Below, in pieces: positions 10,307 through 21,905 of a stretch of 64,000 nucleotides of DNA (the first letter of the stretch is position 1; every line of letters starts with the position of its first letter). The notes under the pieces are model-generated. The model had not been told where the DNA came from. It saw nothing but the letters and a program-made list of their open reading frames with translations, and searched no databases. The DNA is from Phlegmacium glaucopus. Taxonomy: Eukaryota; Basidiomycota; Agaricomycetes; Agaricales; Cortinariaceae. The position numbers and the translations under genes were made by a program. The DNA lies in contig MU130619.1 of the NCBI GenBank assembly GCA_015039465.1, forward strand, positions 1 to 64,000, in the 5' to 3' direction.

Positions 10307-12370
10307 ATGGCGACTCCGGAATTACCAGAGCCCATGAATTCTTCACCTTACATTCAAAAGTCAAGATTACGACCACCCTTTCGGACCCTACATTCGTAGC
10401 TGGCAACTTTGTATCAGGAAAATTGGATATGGAATGTAGAGCTGATAGAGGTTTGGGTATTGGGATCCTTATGGTTGAGCTATTTGCTATACAAGGTTCG
10501 TTGGTCAAACGTATCTGAATGAACACAATGTTGATACTATTCAATAGAACTTTGATCTCGAGACCACTCTGCTACTCCTACTTTTCTCCACAGTCGTCGC
10601 CTTTTCCAAGGTCCAGGTCTACCGCCCTCGAACGCCGTCCAAGCATATACAATGCTAGGCGACCAAGAGGAAAATCGACTTTTCGCACACCTCATCTCCT
10701 TCTTCCATCTCTTTTGCATCCAGTTTGGCAAAAGTGAGGTATGAAGTCCGAGCGAGCGTCGGTGTTTATTGGAAAATGAAAAGAAGTTGGTTGATAATAA
10801 GACTGTGGACGTTGTCGAGGCATATCCCTATGATAAATCTCCACCTGAAGCTATTGTGGTAGGCGATGATGGGAAATTGTGGATGCAGGGACGGATGATT
10901 GGTGGACCTGTAGTGGCTGGTGGAACTGCTTATTTGGAACTTCAAGTCAAGAATCATTCTAACAAAAAGGTGATTCCTCTTTCTTTTTTCTTCCTTCCTT
11001 TATTTTAAAGCTGATAATACTTGGATAGAACTCTAGCCTAACTCTAAGGCTTACACGCACGTTTTACCTGCCTGGTCAACAACAACTACAGCAACCAGCT
11101 ACAGTTCAAATCTCGGACACTCTAACAACTGTTCCATTCCGCGGTCCAGAGTATATTATCCCCCCGGGTGCGGAAGGTGTCGCCAATCCGGTCTTTGACG
11201 TTCCTAAACTTGCCCAAGGGGGTTCAAGGCGGTACCTTAGACGGACAAAGCGAAGAAGAAGGAGGACAACCCAGGCGAACTTGAGAGTCTTTTTGAGATC
11301 CGGTGTGAAGTGGAAGTCAAATTAGGTATGGGTATCGGCAGGTCTGTTCACTAAATTCTCTACCTTTGGACCGGGTCTTGATCATGATTATTTTTCAATA
11401 GCAAAGATATCATCCTCGAAATTCCCATTGATGTGGTTCACCCCATGGCCGTTCCACAACAGCCAATACTAGACCCGTTTATCCAACAACAACCAATGTC
11501 GTATACCTATGCGAACCACGGACCCGTACTCGAACTTATGCCATATACAGATTATATCTATTACCCCAATCAAGGCGCATATATCGACCCTACACAGATT
11601 CAGCCATGGTTACCACCTACGGAATCACCTCTACTTTTACCTCAAGGATATCCGCATGGTTATGCGACTTCACCTAGTCCTCAATTGCTACCACCGTTTC
11701 AACAGTTTCATCCTATGCAAGCACCAGCAGACGGTCATACTCCGCTACCACCGCATTCATTCTTTCCTGAGGCTGTACCAGGCTTTCCTCCTGTTGCGTT
11801 ATCTGTCTGTAATATCCTATCAAACCCCCGTTGTGGAGTCTCTACAAGAACCAGTCTCCGTGCACGCCCTTCCGCCTACAACAACCCCTCCGATGGATAA
11901 TTTTGTTAATCCAGTTCCAAACCCCTCCCCTCCGGCTCCCAACACCGTGCTATACTCCCCCCGTCCTCAACTGACGCCCAAACATTCATTCACTCAAGAT
12001 CCTGTCCTCGGTTCTCTGACTATCTCCAAGAGGGAACGAATCGGAGAAGATGGCTGCTGAAGTAGCTAAATGGAGTCGGGATCTTTCTGGAGATCTACCG
12101 AAAGCCGCGGTGCTGCTACCCTCGAAGGCCTTGATTGGAAGTCAACAGAGATCATTTGGATAATAAGACGCTACCTGGACCACCGGTACCTTCTGGCGAG
12201 TTTGGAGGTAGGAGAGGGATGGGTTGGGATGATGGCAATAATGTTATTAGCACCGAGAGTCATGATCAGGAAGAGCCTCAGCAGCGAAGGAGGAAGAGGG
12301 GAGATTTGATGTCTGCGTTCCCAGCTGCTGTGTATGATCACCAGGCTGTTCAAGCTCGGGAAAGACGCTA
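10307..12370 (+). pseudogene. arrestin-like protein, degraded copy (unit A)
   Basis: Alpha-arrestin-type protein, a family that adapts ubiquitin ligases to membrane transporters in fungi. The start ATG at 10307 opens MATPELPEPMNSSPYHSKVK-like sequence. Arrestin_N strands follow (LDMECRADRGLGIG), then after introns the Arrestin_C part (QGRMIGGPVVAGGTAYLELQ) and a long Pro/Gln-rich tail (11433 on). Introns with GT-AG ends are visible at about 10500-10550, 10968-11030 and 11338-11400. A deletion near 10660, where B and C carry an extra ~45 nt, and tail indels (near 11810) break the frame. B and C carry different lesions. Confidence 0.65.
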
Positions 12371-12667
12371 GAAGTGGATGAGTTGAGTGGGGTTCAGTTG
12401 GATGGTGTGAGCAGTATAGAGGTTGATGATATTTGCTGCCAGGAGGTAGGGAGCAGATGCTGAGTGCCAAAGAGGAGTACCTAGCCATATTATAGACACA
12501 TATCGGGGGGTATTTCGGTGTTGCATCCATGTAATCAAACTACGCGGCGCGTATATAATAAATGCACATGAAATTTTCTTTGGTTGGCGCGTCTAAGTGC
12601 AGACCTCCATACAGAGTGATTGACTTATCATCAGCGGAGTAACGTGATTCTCCCTGCGTCAGAATCA
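12371..12667. other. unit-end spacer and upstream flank of the hAT
   Basis: The 3' end of unit A, matching 50500-50720 and 63570-63790. It is interrupted at 12676, where unit-junction sequence resumes only at 33008. No gene seen. Confidence 0.5.
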
Positions 12668-12957
12668 CCTGCAGACAGGTTTGTCGTGACCCGGGACGAG
12701 GTCAAACCCCGACCCGTCGTCAAGTGACTTGACTTTGATTGACGGGGTCATGATCGGTCAAGGGTCTGTGAGAATTTCCGTATTTGGGATGTCCTGAGAT
12801 ATCCTACTGCGTCCAACGTCGTCCAGCGTCGTCCACCTCGTCCAACACCTCACACAATTGTACAAAGTACGAATACACATAATATAAGTCATATAACATC
12901 AGTTTACATTAGTTGGAATCTCGGGGTGATTCCCATAAGCATTTTCCTCACTCAAGT

Positions 12958-13230
12958 TTAATATTTCATAAGCCTCCCAAAAGCCTCCATCTCTTTTTCC
13001 AAGTTTTCGATACCTCCTCTCCAGAAAGAGTTCACTCCTTCCGAAGGCAGGTCCATGGCAGTTGGGTAATTAAAGAGGATCTCGAGGGGGATGCAGGTTT
13101 TCTTCGCTTGAGTAGCTTGAGCTGATAGAGTTGCCGAGTTTAAAGGAGGGATAGTGATTGTAAAGGGTCCACTCGGAGCCCGCACAGTCACAGCTGGAGG
13201 GAGCTCGTCTGCATCCATCAGCAAAACCAC
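12958..13230 (-). CDS. hypothetical ORF inside the hAT left arm
   Basis: A 90-codon frame with DADELPPAVTVRAPSG and LPSEGVNSFWRGGIENL. The composition looks protein-like and the frame can be extended upstream of the ATG. I do not recognise it. It could be a fragment of a longer protein cut by the Plavaka-type insertion, or a downstream part of the hAT coding region. Confidence 0.35.
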   Translation of the reverse strand: MVLLMDADELPPAVTVRAPSGPFTITIPPLNSATLSAQATQAKKTCIPLEILFNYPTAMDLPSEGVNSFWRGGIENLEKEMEAFGRLMKY

Positions 13231-13606
13231 CGGTTCTCCAGCTTTGCCTTCTTTAACTTTTACCCACTTTTATAGTCTTTCTTTCCTTTAGCTTTGGGCT
13301 TTCTGTTATATCTTTGGACTCATGCTGTCTCTGTCTTTGCCTTACTTCTTTGATTGTCTCTAGAATATATAGTAGAGATCTTTCTGGTACTTTACTAACC
13401 TCGCAAATTTTGAAATTAGAATGCAATTTCGTGAGCATGATGGTCTATGTATTTATTTACATAGAAGAGTTTGAATGCATGTAAAGATTGTGAATGGGTA
13501 AGCATTCGTGGAATGAATTCAGAACCGTAAACTCCAATTAAATGAGCTGCCCGGAGAACTGAATCAATGTGAATGACTGAAGTCACCCGCTGTCTCAGCC
13601 TCGTTG

Positions 13607-14343
13607 ATGTACCTGCGGTGGGGACAGACCGCAAGTAGTACACAGTTTGTGGGGTTGATGTAGTTCTCTTCAGTAGGTGATAGTGAGGTTTTATGAGGTG
13701 CGAAGGTTCGCTTTAAAGTGCGAGATAATGCGCAGAAAAAGCAAAGTCCACAGGATGATTTTGAAGGAGTGCAAGTGTAGCTTAGCACAACGTTCCAAAG
13801 GTGGGATCAAAAGTGTGGTAATTTGTCCGTTCTCCTGTATGCTTTACCTTACTTGCTACTGCTAATAATATAGTAACTAGCAAATAGCTAAGTGCGGAAA
13901 GGTGAAACAGAAATGTAAAGTGTGGGTAAAAGCGGAGTCACATGGGTCCGGTAATTTGGTAATGAAACATAGGAGATAAGAGCCAAATAAAGGAGACAAG
14001 ATAAAAATAAAGGTGATGAGTAATACAGTCACCTGAGTGACCTTTGTTGGAAGCATGTTTAAAGATTGCAAGAACAGCTGGCAACTGCAAATGATAATGC
14101 AAATGTTGGTGATGACTGCAAGCATCTGTGATGATCTGCAAGTGTTCTGCAATGAGCTGCGAGTATGTGCAAGTATGTGCGATGACCTGCGATGATCTGC
14201 GATGATCTGCGATGACCTGCAATGACCTGCAATGATCTGCAAGTATCCGCAATGATATGTGAGCATCCGTGAGTATACTGCAAAGGTTGTGAAACTGCAA
14301 AAATGGTGCGTTTACATCCCTAGACGTCTCCTGGGTCCTATCA
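13607..14343. mobile_element. LTR-like repeat, copy 1 (inserted in transposase)
   Basis: This 737-bp element is nearly identical to the outer parts of 21233-23443. It begins ATGTACCTGCGGTGGGG and ends CTCCTGGGTCCTATCA. Flanks TCGTTG and TCGTGT could be a diverged 6-bp target duplication. It contains the decamer minisatellite at 14090-14262. It could be a solo LTR or a nonautonomous element; no coding capacity. Confidence 0.6.
14090..14262. repeat. decamer minisatellite (gatgatctgc-type)
   Basis: Tandem 10-11-bp units such as 'gatgatctgc', 'gatgacctgc' and 'aatgatctgc'. Since 10 is not a multiple of 3, all three minus-strand frames stay open and give the same peptide theme (IIADHCRSLQ). These ORFs are therefore a by-product of the repeat. 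Confidence 0.8.
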
Positions 14344-14396
14344 TCGTGTCAGGTTGCACCATCCACATCCCAGTATTAGGACAGGGGCTATCACCA

Positions 14397-15000
14397 CAGT
14401 AGTAGCTACCATTGTTATCACAATAAATGGCAATTGCCATTGAGCTGTTGTGTAATGTGCCATAGTTTTTATGAAAGGCCTTTCATAAACTTGCCATGTC
14501 TCTTTCAATCCTTCTTTCAATCCCTTTCAATCCTTGTTTCAATCCATTTCAATCCTTGTTTCAATCCCTTTCAATCCCTTTCAATCTCTTTCAATCCCTT
14601 TCAATCCCTTTCAATCCTTTCAATCCTTTCAATTCCTTTCAATATGATTGTAAATTGAATATGGTAAATTACATAATCTATCTCATGGAATATTATGGCT
14701 TTTTGTGCATTTTAGCTTGTTGCTGAGGTCATTTTATGGCCTCTCTTGATATGTTTCAGTTAGGGTTCAGTTAGGGTCCATTTAGGGTTCTGTTAGGGTT
14801 ATGTTAGGGTTCAGGGGTACATATAAATAACTGATTATTTATTGAAAGAATTGAAAGGATTGAAAGGGATTGAAAGGGATTGAAAGGATTGAAAGAAACA
14901 TGGCAAGTTTATGAAAGGCCTTTCATAAAAACTATGGCACATTACACAACAGCTCAATGGCAATTGCCATTCTATTGTGATTATAGTGGTAGCTACCACT
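14397..15000. mobile_element. fold-back element 1 (hAT-like MITE)
   Basis: Long imperfect inverted arms (about 14397-14660 and 14835-15000) share 'caattgccat', 'ttatgaaaggcctttcataa' and TTTCAATCC/GGATTGAAA runs. The flanking 8-mers TATCACCA (14389-14396) and CATCACCA (15001-15008) fit a hAT-type duplication with one mismatch. The centre holds dispersed TTAGGGTT motifs (14758-14816). It is inserted in the transposase C-terminus. Confidence 0.75.
14758..14816. repeat. telomere-like TTAGGG motifs
   Basis: Six TTAGGG motifs separated by 3-5 other bases in the centre of fold-back element 1. Not a true (TTAGGG)n tract. Confidence 0.7.
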
Positions 15001-15609
15001 CATCACCAAACATTTCAAACCAATGTACAAGTGCACAAGGGTACACTACATCATCAAACTGGAAGGAAAAAAAGAACCAAACTTGGGCCACCCCCAATGC
15101 TGCAAAACCCACCTCATCGGGATTTCTCTCAATGAAGATGCAGTCATGGTGGGCAGGGCCTCGCCGCCAGGAAGGAGCACAGCGGATATGTTCACAACAC
15201 ATTCCGCCAGTGCCGGAAAGATCACTGGGAGCGTGAAAAATGGCAAGAGCCAAGTGAAAAATGTTGATATGTAGAGTTGGAGATATTTCGGGGCAGTTGT
15301 GCAAGCCAACATCCATGCCAAATATTTCAGAATCAGGGTTTTGTTGATCATATAAGAACCGACGGATATATTCATTGAGTTGAGGCATAGCGAGAAAATC
15401 AGAGAGAACAGCCAGAGTCTTGGGATATCCACGAGCTGCAGAAAATTGAGTCTTAGCTAACAAGGATGATAAAGAATACATCCAACATACTTACCAGGGC
15501 GTTTTGGCAGGCGTACACTGCCCTCTGACATCTCCTCTTCCATGTCTCTATCCTCATTTTCATCCACCTCGGCTTGAGTGGGTACAGTGGCTGGCAGAGG
15601 ACGGAGGTC

Positions 15610-16219
15610 TTTACACTCCCCCAGGGAATCCGACAGAGTCCGAGCGGATCCGAGCGGATCCGAGCGGAGTCCGAGCGAGTCCGAGCACTTTTTCAGTGTA
15701 TTTGAGTGTATTCCAAGCAGAATGTGCTCAGAATCCGCTCGGACTGCTCGGACTCGCTCGGACTCCGCTCAGATTGCTTGGACTCACTCGGACTCGCTCG
15801 GACTGGAACCTACCTACCTCCCCAACCTTATCAAAGCCCTAACAAAACCTTAAAAAAAACCTTAAAAAAACCTTAACAAAACCTTAACAAAACCTTAACA
15901 AACTATATACCTCCCTGACCTTAACAAAAACCTTAACACAACCTTAACAAAAAATCTTAACAAAACCTTAAAAAAACCTTAACAAAACCCTAACAAAACC
16001 TTAACAAAACCTTAACAAAACCTTAACAGAAGTATTTTCCCAGCCAATTTGTGTCTTATTTGCTCAGATCCACTCAGAATATGCTCGGACTCCTCGGACT
16101 CCACTCGGAATCTGCTCGGACTCCTCGGACTCCACTCAGAATTTGCTCGGACTCCTCGGACTCCGCTCGGATCCACTCGGATCCGCTCGGACTCCTCGGA
16201 ATCCCTGGGGGACTGTAAA
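15610..16219. mobile_element. fold-back element 2, TTTACACTCCCCC termini
   Basis: The left end TTTACACTCCCCCAGGGAAT and the inverted right end TTTACAGTCCCCCAGGGATT flank two opposed arms of a 'tccgagcgga'-type minisatellite (15630-15800 and 16060-16205). The centre is a CCTTAAC-A-rich repeat. It splits the transposase between NPTTMWRPLS and the acidic segment EVDENEDRDMEEEM. No clear target duplication. Confidence 0.75.
15838..16025. repeat. (CCTTAACAAAA)n tandem repeat
   Basis: About 17 copies of an 11-bp unit 'ccttaacaaaa' with variants 'ccctaacaaaa' and 'ccttaaaaaaa', in the loop of fold-back element 2. It resembles a stretched telomere repeat but is not one. Confidence 0.8.
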
Positions 16220-19200
16220 TTACTGAGAGGACGCCACATTGTTGTTGGATTACCCTGTACACCTGTAAGCATCCCACGTTCCTCGAAATCAACATGCGCA
16301 GCGGCCAGCTTGTCAACCCGTTGATTTGTTAGAAGCATTTGGCCGATTGCATTGTTCCGGCTTGAACGTCGCCATGGTTGTTTAACTGCCTTGATGTGCT
16401 TGGATTCAGTGATGGAAGAACAGACACCATTAGGGGCTCCAAACATTTGAATCAGGGATTGATAGTGTAAAAGGGAGTGTTGACGAGGAAGGTCAAAGTG
16501 ATTATGGATACCCAAAGTAATGAAAATTTGACGTTCTTCATGGTAGCGTTGAACAGCGGCATCAATCTGAACTAAGATGGATTCATCAATTTGTGACCAT
16601 CGTACTAGGTAGCAGAACTCCATGAATGCGCTGACTGCACGTACCATAGCATCTGGGACCAGCCCTGAAATCGCAGGGAGAAAGACTTTCATGAGGGCTT
16701 TGGAATTGTTGCCGGTCCACTGCTTGAAACCGCGCCCATCAGGAAAATGTTGCAGACCAGAAAACCCTGGAACAACAGAAATTCTGGTGATACGGTCCTT
16801 GTTTAATAGTTAATCTATAATTCAGAATGAATACTGCTTACCGATGGTCCATTTCTGCAACTAAAGACTTTCCGTTTGGTTGTGACTCAAGATATTGGAC
16901 AACCCATGTAACAATATGATCCTTGAATGTTCCTTTGATAATCTGGTGAAGAAGATCGGGCGATAACAGTTCATGGATGTTTGCATGTGGAAAATGAACT
17001 GTAAACGGCTGAAAAATGCAAAATTAATAAAATGAGAACATATATTGTCACTGGGCAAAATACCTACCACAATGTCACCAATTATGCCATAACCCTCCCA
17101 CAATTCTTTCAAATCCCCGTCAAATGCTTCATGCAGGGCCGTTGTATGTTCATGAGAACGCTGGATGGCATCCTCAGGCTCTCCGTCAAGGTTATCTGAA
17201 CGTGCGGTGCAGCTATAGATAATACAATATCTGAATTACTACAATGACGGAGCAGAAGGTTGAGTACTCACCGTGGACACCACCCTGAAACAACACATGC
17301 CAGCAAACATTGCTCAGGATAATCAGCAATGTATGGTCCAAGACCGTAGATGACTCGCCGGTAATGGCCATTGCCACAGCGTGTGATGCGAGGCGTCTCC
17401 ATCCAGGGCCTCAGAGGCATCAGAATTCTTGTCAGAGATGAATGAAAAAGCTGGTGTCGGAATTTTTGAAGGGCTGCACTATCTTGGTGATCACGTCCAG
17501 CTATAAGACAATGTATTGAATGAATAATTGGTTTCTAATATCAACAAAATCTCTCACTTTTAGGTATTGCTAAAAAACTGATCACTGCCACAGCATCTCG
17601 GTGAGCACGGCGTACATGATTCTGTACATTGCCTAACAAGGCATAGAGCGGATAGTACTCATTTTGCCCAGTTCCAACCGAGACCGTTGTCTTGTCGCTC
17701 CCAAGAATTATTGGTGAGAACATCGCTCCATGTGTATCAGGATTAGATGCAATAGCATCCTAGAAACATATGAGTCTATCAATGACTTCACATTTGAAAC
17801 AGAGACGTACCGCTTGGTCCCATGCCCAATTACCTGATAAAAGGTCTGTGTATTGCCTCTTTCCATCTCTGCCCAAAACTCGTTTCGGAGCATAGTCAAT
17901 TTCACGGGACAAGGCTGGATTTCCAATCTGCGCTTCCATAACATCAAGTGGATTCCAATACCAGACCTCATACTCTTTGGTCATCCAACTAGGTGAATCT
18001 GGTGGCACCTCACCATCATACATTACTTTGAAAGCTTCCCATGCGATGTTGCCAAGAGGTATTGAGTCAATTCTTGTGTGAAGATCTCTAGCGTTGGAAA
18101 AAGGAGGATCAACCTCTTCATGTTTTTGTTCCTGTCTCGATGCCCAAAGATTCATCAAAATGTCGATGTTCCCAGCAGACATTTGTGTGCACGTAAAAAG
18201 GAAGTCAGCGATATGGAATTTGTCCTCGTCATGAAAAGGGAAGTAATCGGTGGGATCTGAAGGATCAGAGGGGGGTGGTGGTGCGTTTGGTGGTAGATTG
18301 AAGCCTTCATTGTCGCATGGCTGACCTGCAAATAATATATCAGCGTTGTAAAAATATTTATGTAATGTAAAACTCACCATCCAGATAAGGGTGTTTTTGG
18401 ACATATATACCTGAACGACCTTGCACAGTCCATACCGTTCGTTGAGGAGTACTCTGGCTTGGTGTAGGTGGAACCTCCAATGGCACTTGGTTTGGAGGTG
18501 GTGTTTGAGGAGGTGATGGAGAGAGATCGACAGAGGCATCATGAACCGGTGATGGTGGAAGTGGTGAAAATTTGTATTGATTTTGGGGATTCGCAACACA
18601 GCTTGCCTGGTGCTTGGTGAGTCCTCCCGGAGTCTTGCAAGCTTTTTTGCAGCCTGGGAAATGGCAGCGATAGAGAGCAGGTTTGTATGAGGTGCGGCGG
18701 TGCATGGTAGTCGGTAGTGAGAGAAAGTTGGACTTGTTTGTTTGGAAAATGAAGAACTACAACACGTGTGTCAGATTATGGAACAAGGATATGGACTCAG
18801 TAGTTTTTTTTTCACTCACCATGTCAAATCCCACTTGACCATCCACTCATAACACCAACGCAGAAAAGCACCCAGGACTGATGCAAAATGCCTATAGTCG
18901 TAAAACACCACAACAAGCACAGGCTGAACATGACCGAAAAACAGCTGAGAAAAATGAAAAGATGACAAAGCAGCAGGTGGGCACTCACACAGCAGCGACA
19001 CTCGAAAACAAGGCTCAAGCGAAGGCTAAAACACAAAAAGAGCAACTAGGGGTGCCAAACAAACCCCCATCTTCTATTGCTCATGCTTATCGCCAAAGAT
19101 CTATAGAAGAAAACCCAGGACAAGTCAAAGGTTAGTTTTTTTTTTACATTATAACAATTACTCACAAAAATTCAGCATCACAAGTCAACAACAGCGCAAA

Positions 19201-21699
19201 GGCACCAGCAGCTACGCCTTCATCATCTCGCAAGAAATCAGGGCAGGAAGGATCTGAAAAAATTGATGGTCAGTTTCTTTCACACCATCTTTGGAGACTT
19301 ACTCACATGTAGCGTATCACTAGTCAATGATAACATTTCGGATGCTCAGCCAGTGCCTCACATCCAAGGTAAAAAGAAGATGATCCAGAAGATCGTCTAT
19401 GAGGAAGTGGATGGTAAGCTGGATCAATGTTTATTGTATGAGATAAGGAAAGGGTACTTACTTGGTATGGTAGAAGATGATGAAATGACTGATATTTATG
19501 GGGAAATAGTACCTTCCAATGTCAAATTGGACAGTTCCGAGAGTGACTTTGTCCCAGTCAATGGTGATGAGGACATGCTTGATGATGTTGAGCTCGAAGA
19601 TGATGAGGCAGACACCAAGTTGGGCAGGCAAGGTGGTAAGAAGGAAAAGAAAGGTGTCACTGCAAGGAACCGGGTGCGTGGAATTCGGGACCAACTTGCT
19701 GGTTTGCAAGAAGCTTCTGAGGAACACGAGGTTGTCAACAAGTGGAAGGCAGTAGCTGAGCTACTGGTGTTTGACAAGTGACATCCTTACAATCGCGTTG
19801 TCTCACATCACTGATCTTGTTTTACCAGAGCACCCAAGAAGGCCAAATCAACGACATCTCTCCCATCGGGTGTGAAAAAAAATTGGGAAAAGGAAGAAAT
19901 TCTTCTCCCACATGCACTGGCACGCAATCACCGCTCAGCGTCCTCTACCTCAGTTGTCTCTGTTTATCGTGGTCGATCTGCCTCATCTGGCTCAAATGTA
20001 ACCACCCTTGTACCTGGTCACGTCACCACCATCAGCTCAAATGATGACGATCTGCCAGCATTCGAAACAGGTGGAATTCCATCGGATGATGATGAAGTTG
20101 AGCGCAAGTATATTGTCAATGAGACTGCCAATGGTTTCCGATACTGTGTAAGTACTTAAAATTTCTACATCTATGAGTGCTGATATTTTATTTTTTTTAA
20201 AAAAAGTCTATCGCTAAGATAGAGGACATTGAAGGAGCACCAACTCGCATCTCTAAACGCAGTGACAAAAAAACGGCTCGACCAACTTTCAAGGATCTCC
20301 CTGCCAAGACCTCAGACTTATTCAACAAAAGTTCTCTCCTCGAGGCTTACAACGCTACTGGGGAGCTCAATGCATGGGAATCACTCCCTGACAAGGATAT
20401 TGTGGCTATGTGGAACCGTGTCTTCAGTGACATTTACCCTGTTACCATACATGATGGAGGAGACGGCAGGAATTACAGCCTCTTTGTTGTTGTTAAAAAA
20501 TTGGTGTGCTGTTATATTATATCTTCATCTCGAATTTGTCTAAATTTGTAAAGGTATTTCGTGGGGTTTCATCCCGTATCTATAACCATCTAGCAGAGGC
20601 AGCTGTGACTGCTTTAGAAGATGAATACGATCGCCGAGAGATCTCAGCTGTCGAAGACCGTGCAAAATTTGTAATTGATATGCTAGGCAACAACAACAAC
20701 ACAAATCGCCCTTTCTTGTGGCAAACTACGGATAGCGTTGAGTGGGAGGGTGGCAGTCAAATGAAGGTACGTACTTGCCTTTGCGGAGCTTATGTTGCCA
20801 GCTGACTGGCTGATCCCAAAAACTACTAGGGTCTTTTTATGGGTCGGTTGGTACTTAAAACGCTGGCTGTCTACCTTGCACTTGTCACAAGCATTCGTCC
20901 GGACCTCGGTGGATACACACCGTCAAGCCGACCACGGGGTGCTTTAATGTTGTCCATTCAAGCGGTATGTTGATTTATATGCTCTGACTCGCAGTCAGGA
21001 ATGTTGACTGACCGTTTCAATGTTAAGGTTCACCGTGCATTACAGTACTCGGTATCAGGAAAATTCAAACCACCGGGTGGGAAAGCTGGAAGTTTCTCGC
21101 AGGAAAACTGGGGTGATTATGAGATATTAGATGAGAAGCGGGGAAAGATGAAGCTCAAACAGAGAAGCACAATATATCAAAAACGGGTCGATAACATGCC
21201 AGATGCACACTGGGCTGCGATTATGGACGGTGATGTACCTGCGGTGGGGACAGACCGCAAGTAGTACACAGTTCATGGGGTTGATGTAGTTCTCTTCAGT
21301 AGGTGATAGTGAGGTTTTATGAGGTGCGAAGGTTCGCTTTAAAGTGCGAGATAATGCGCAGAAAAAGCGAAGTCCGCAGGATGATTTTTGAGGAGTGCAA
21401 GAGTAGCTTAGCACAATGTTCCAAAGGTGGGATCAAAAGTGTGGTAATTTGTCCATTCTCCTCTGTTCTGTTACACTACTTGCTACTGCTAATAATATAG
21501 TAACTAGCAATAGCTAAGTGCAGAAAGGTGAAACAGGAATGTAAAATGTGGGTTAAAGCGGAGTCACATGGGTCCGGTATTTTGGGAATGAAACATAGGA
21601 GATAAGAGCCAAATAAAGGAGACAAGATAAAAATAAAGGTGATGAGTAATACAGTCACCTGAGTGACCTTTGTTTGAGTCGTGTTTAATGATTGCAAGA

Positions 21700-21905
21700 A
21701 CAGCTGGCAACTGCGAATGATAATGCGAATGTTGGTGATGACTGCAAGCATCTGCGATGATCTGCAAGTGTTCTGCAAGTATGTGCGAGTATGTGCGATG
21801 ACCTGCGATGATCTGCGATGACCTGCGATGATCTGCGATGATCTGCAATGATCTGCAATGATCTGCAATGATCTGCAATGACCTGCAATGATCTGCAATG
21901 ATCTG
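21700..21905. repeat. decamer minisatellite, copy 2
   Basis: Same 'gatgatctgc' family as 14090-14262 but with more units. The repeat ends abruptly where the 1.44-kb insertion begins. Confidence 0.8.

Larger units (their letters stand above)
13416..18705 (-). pseudogene. Plavaka-type transposase, interrupted by three insertions
   Basis: DNA transposase of the Plavaka group. It starts at 18705 with a C2H2 zinc finger (CHFPGCKKACKTPGGLTKH), followed by a Pro-rich linker. The core contains ILGSDKTTVSVGTGQNEYYP and NHVRRAHRDAVAVISFLAIP (about 17723-17540). The C-terminal half has FHAPSDLSGTGGM and YPCALVHWF (about 15250-15000) and ends HHAHEIAF at 13416. Many short introns. Three insertions interrupt it: 15610-16219, 14397-15000 and 13607-14343. 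Removing the latter two joins the flanks in frame (FGD to SPCPNTG; QPDT to RLRQRV), so the damage is recent relative to the gene. As it stands it cannot make transposase. Confidence 0.8.

Noticed and set aside
13877..14300. Three overlapping minus-strand ORFs rich in IIADH
   Set aside because: Products of the decamer minisatellite in all frames.
14758..14816. Telomere or chromosome end
   Set aside because: TTAGGG motifs are spaced by other bases and enclosed by fold-back arms within a transposon.
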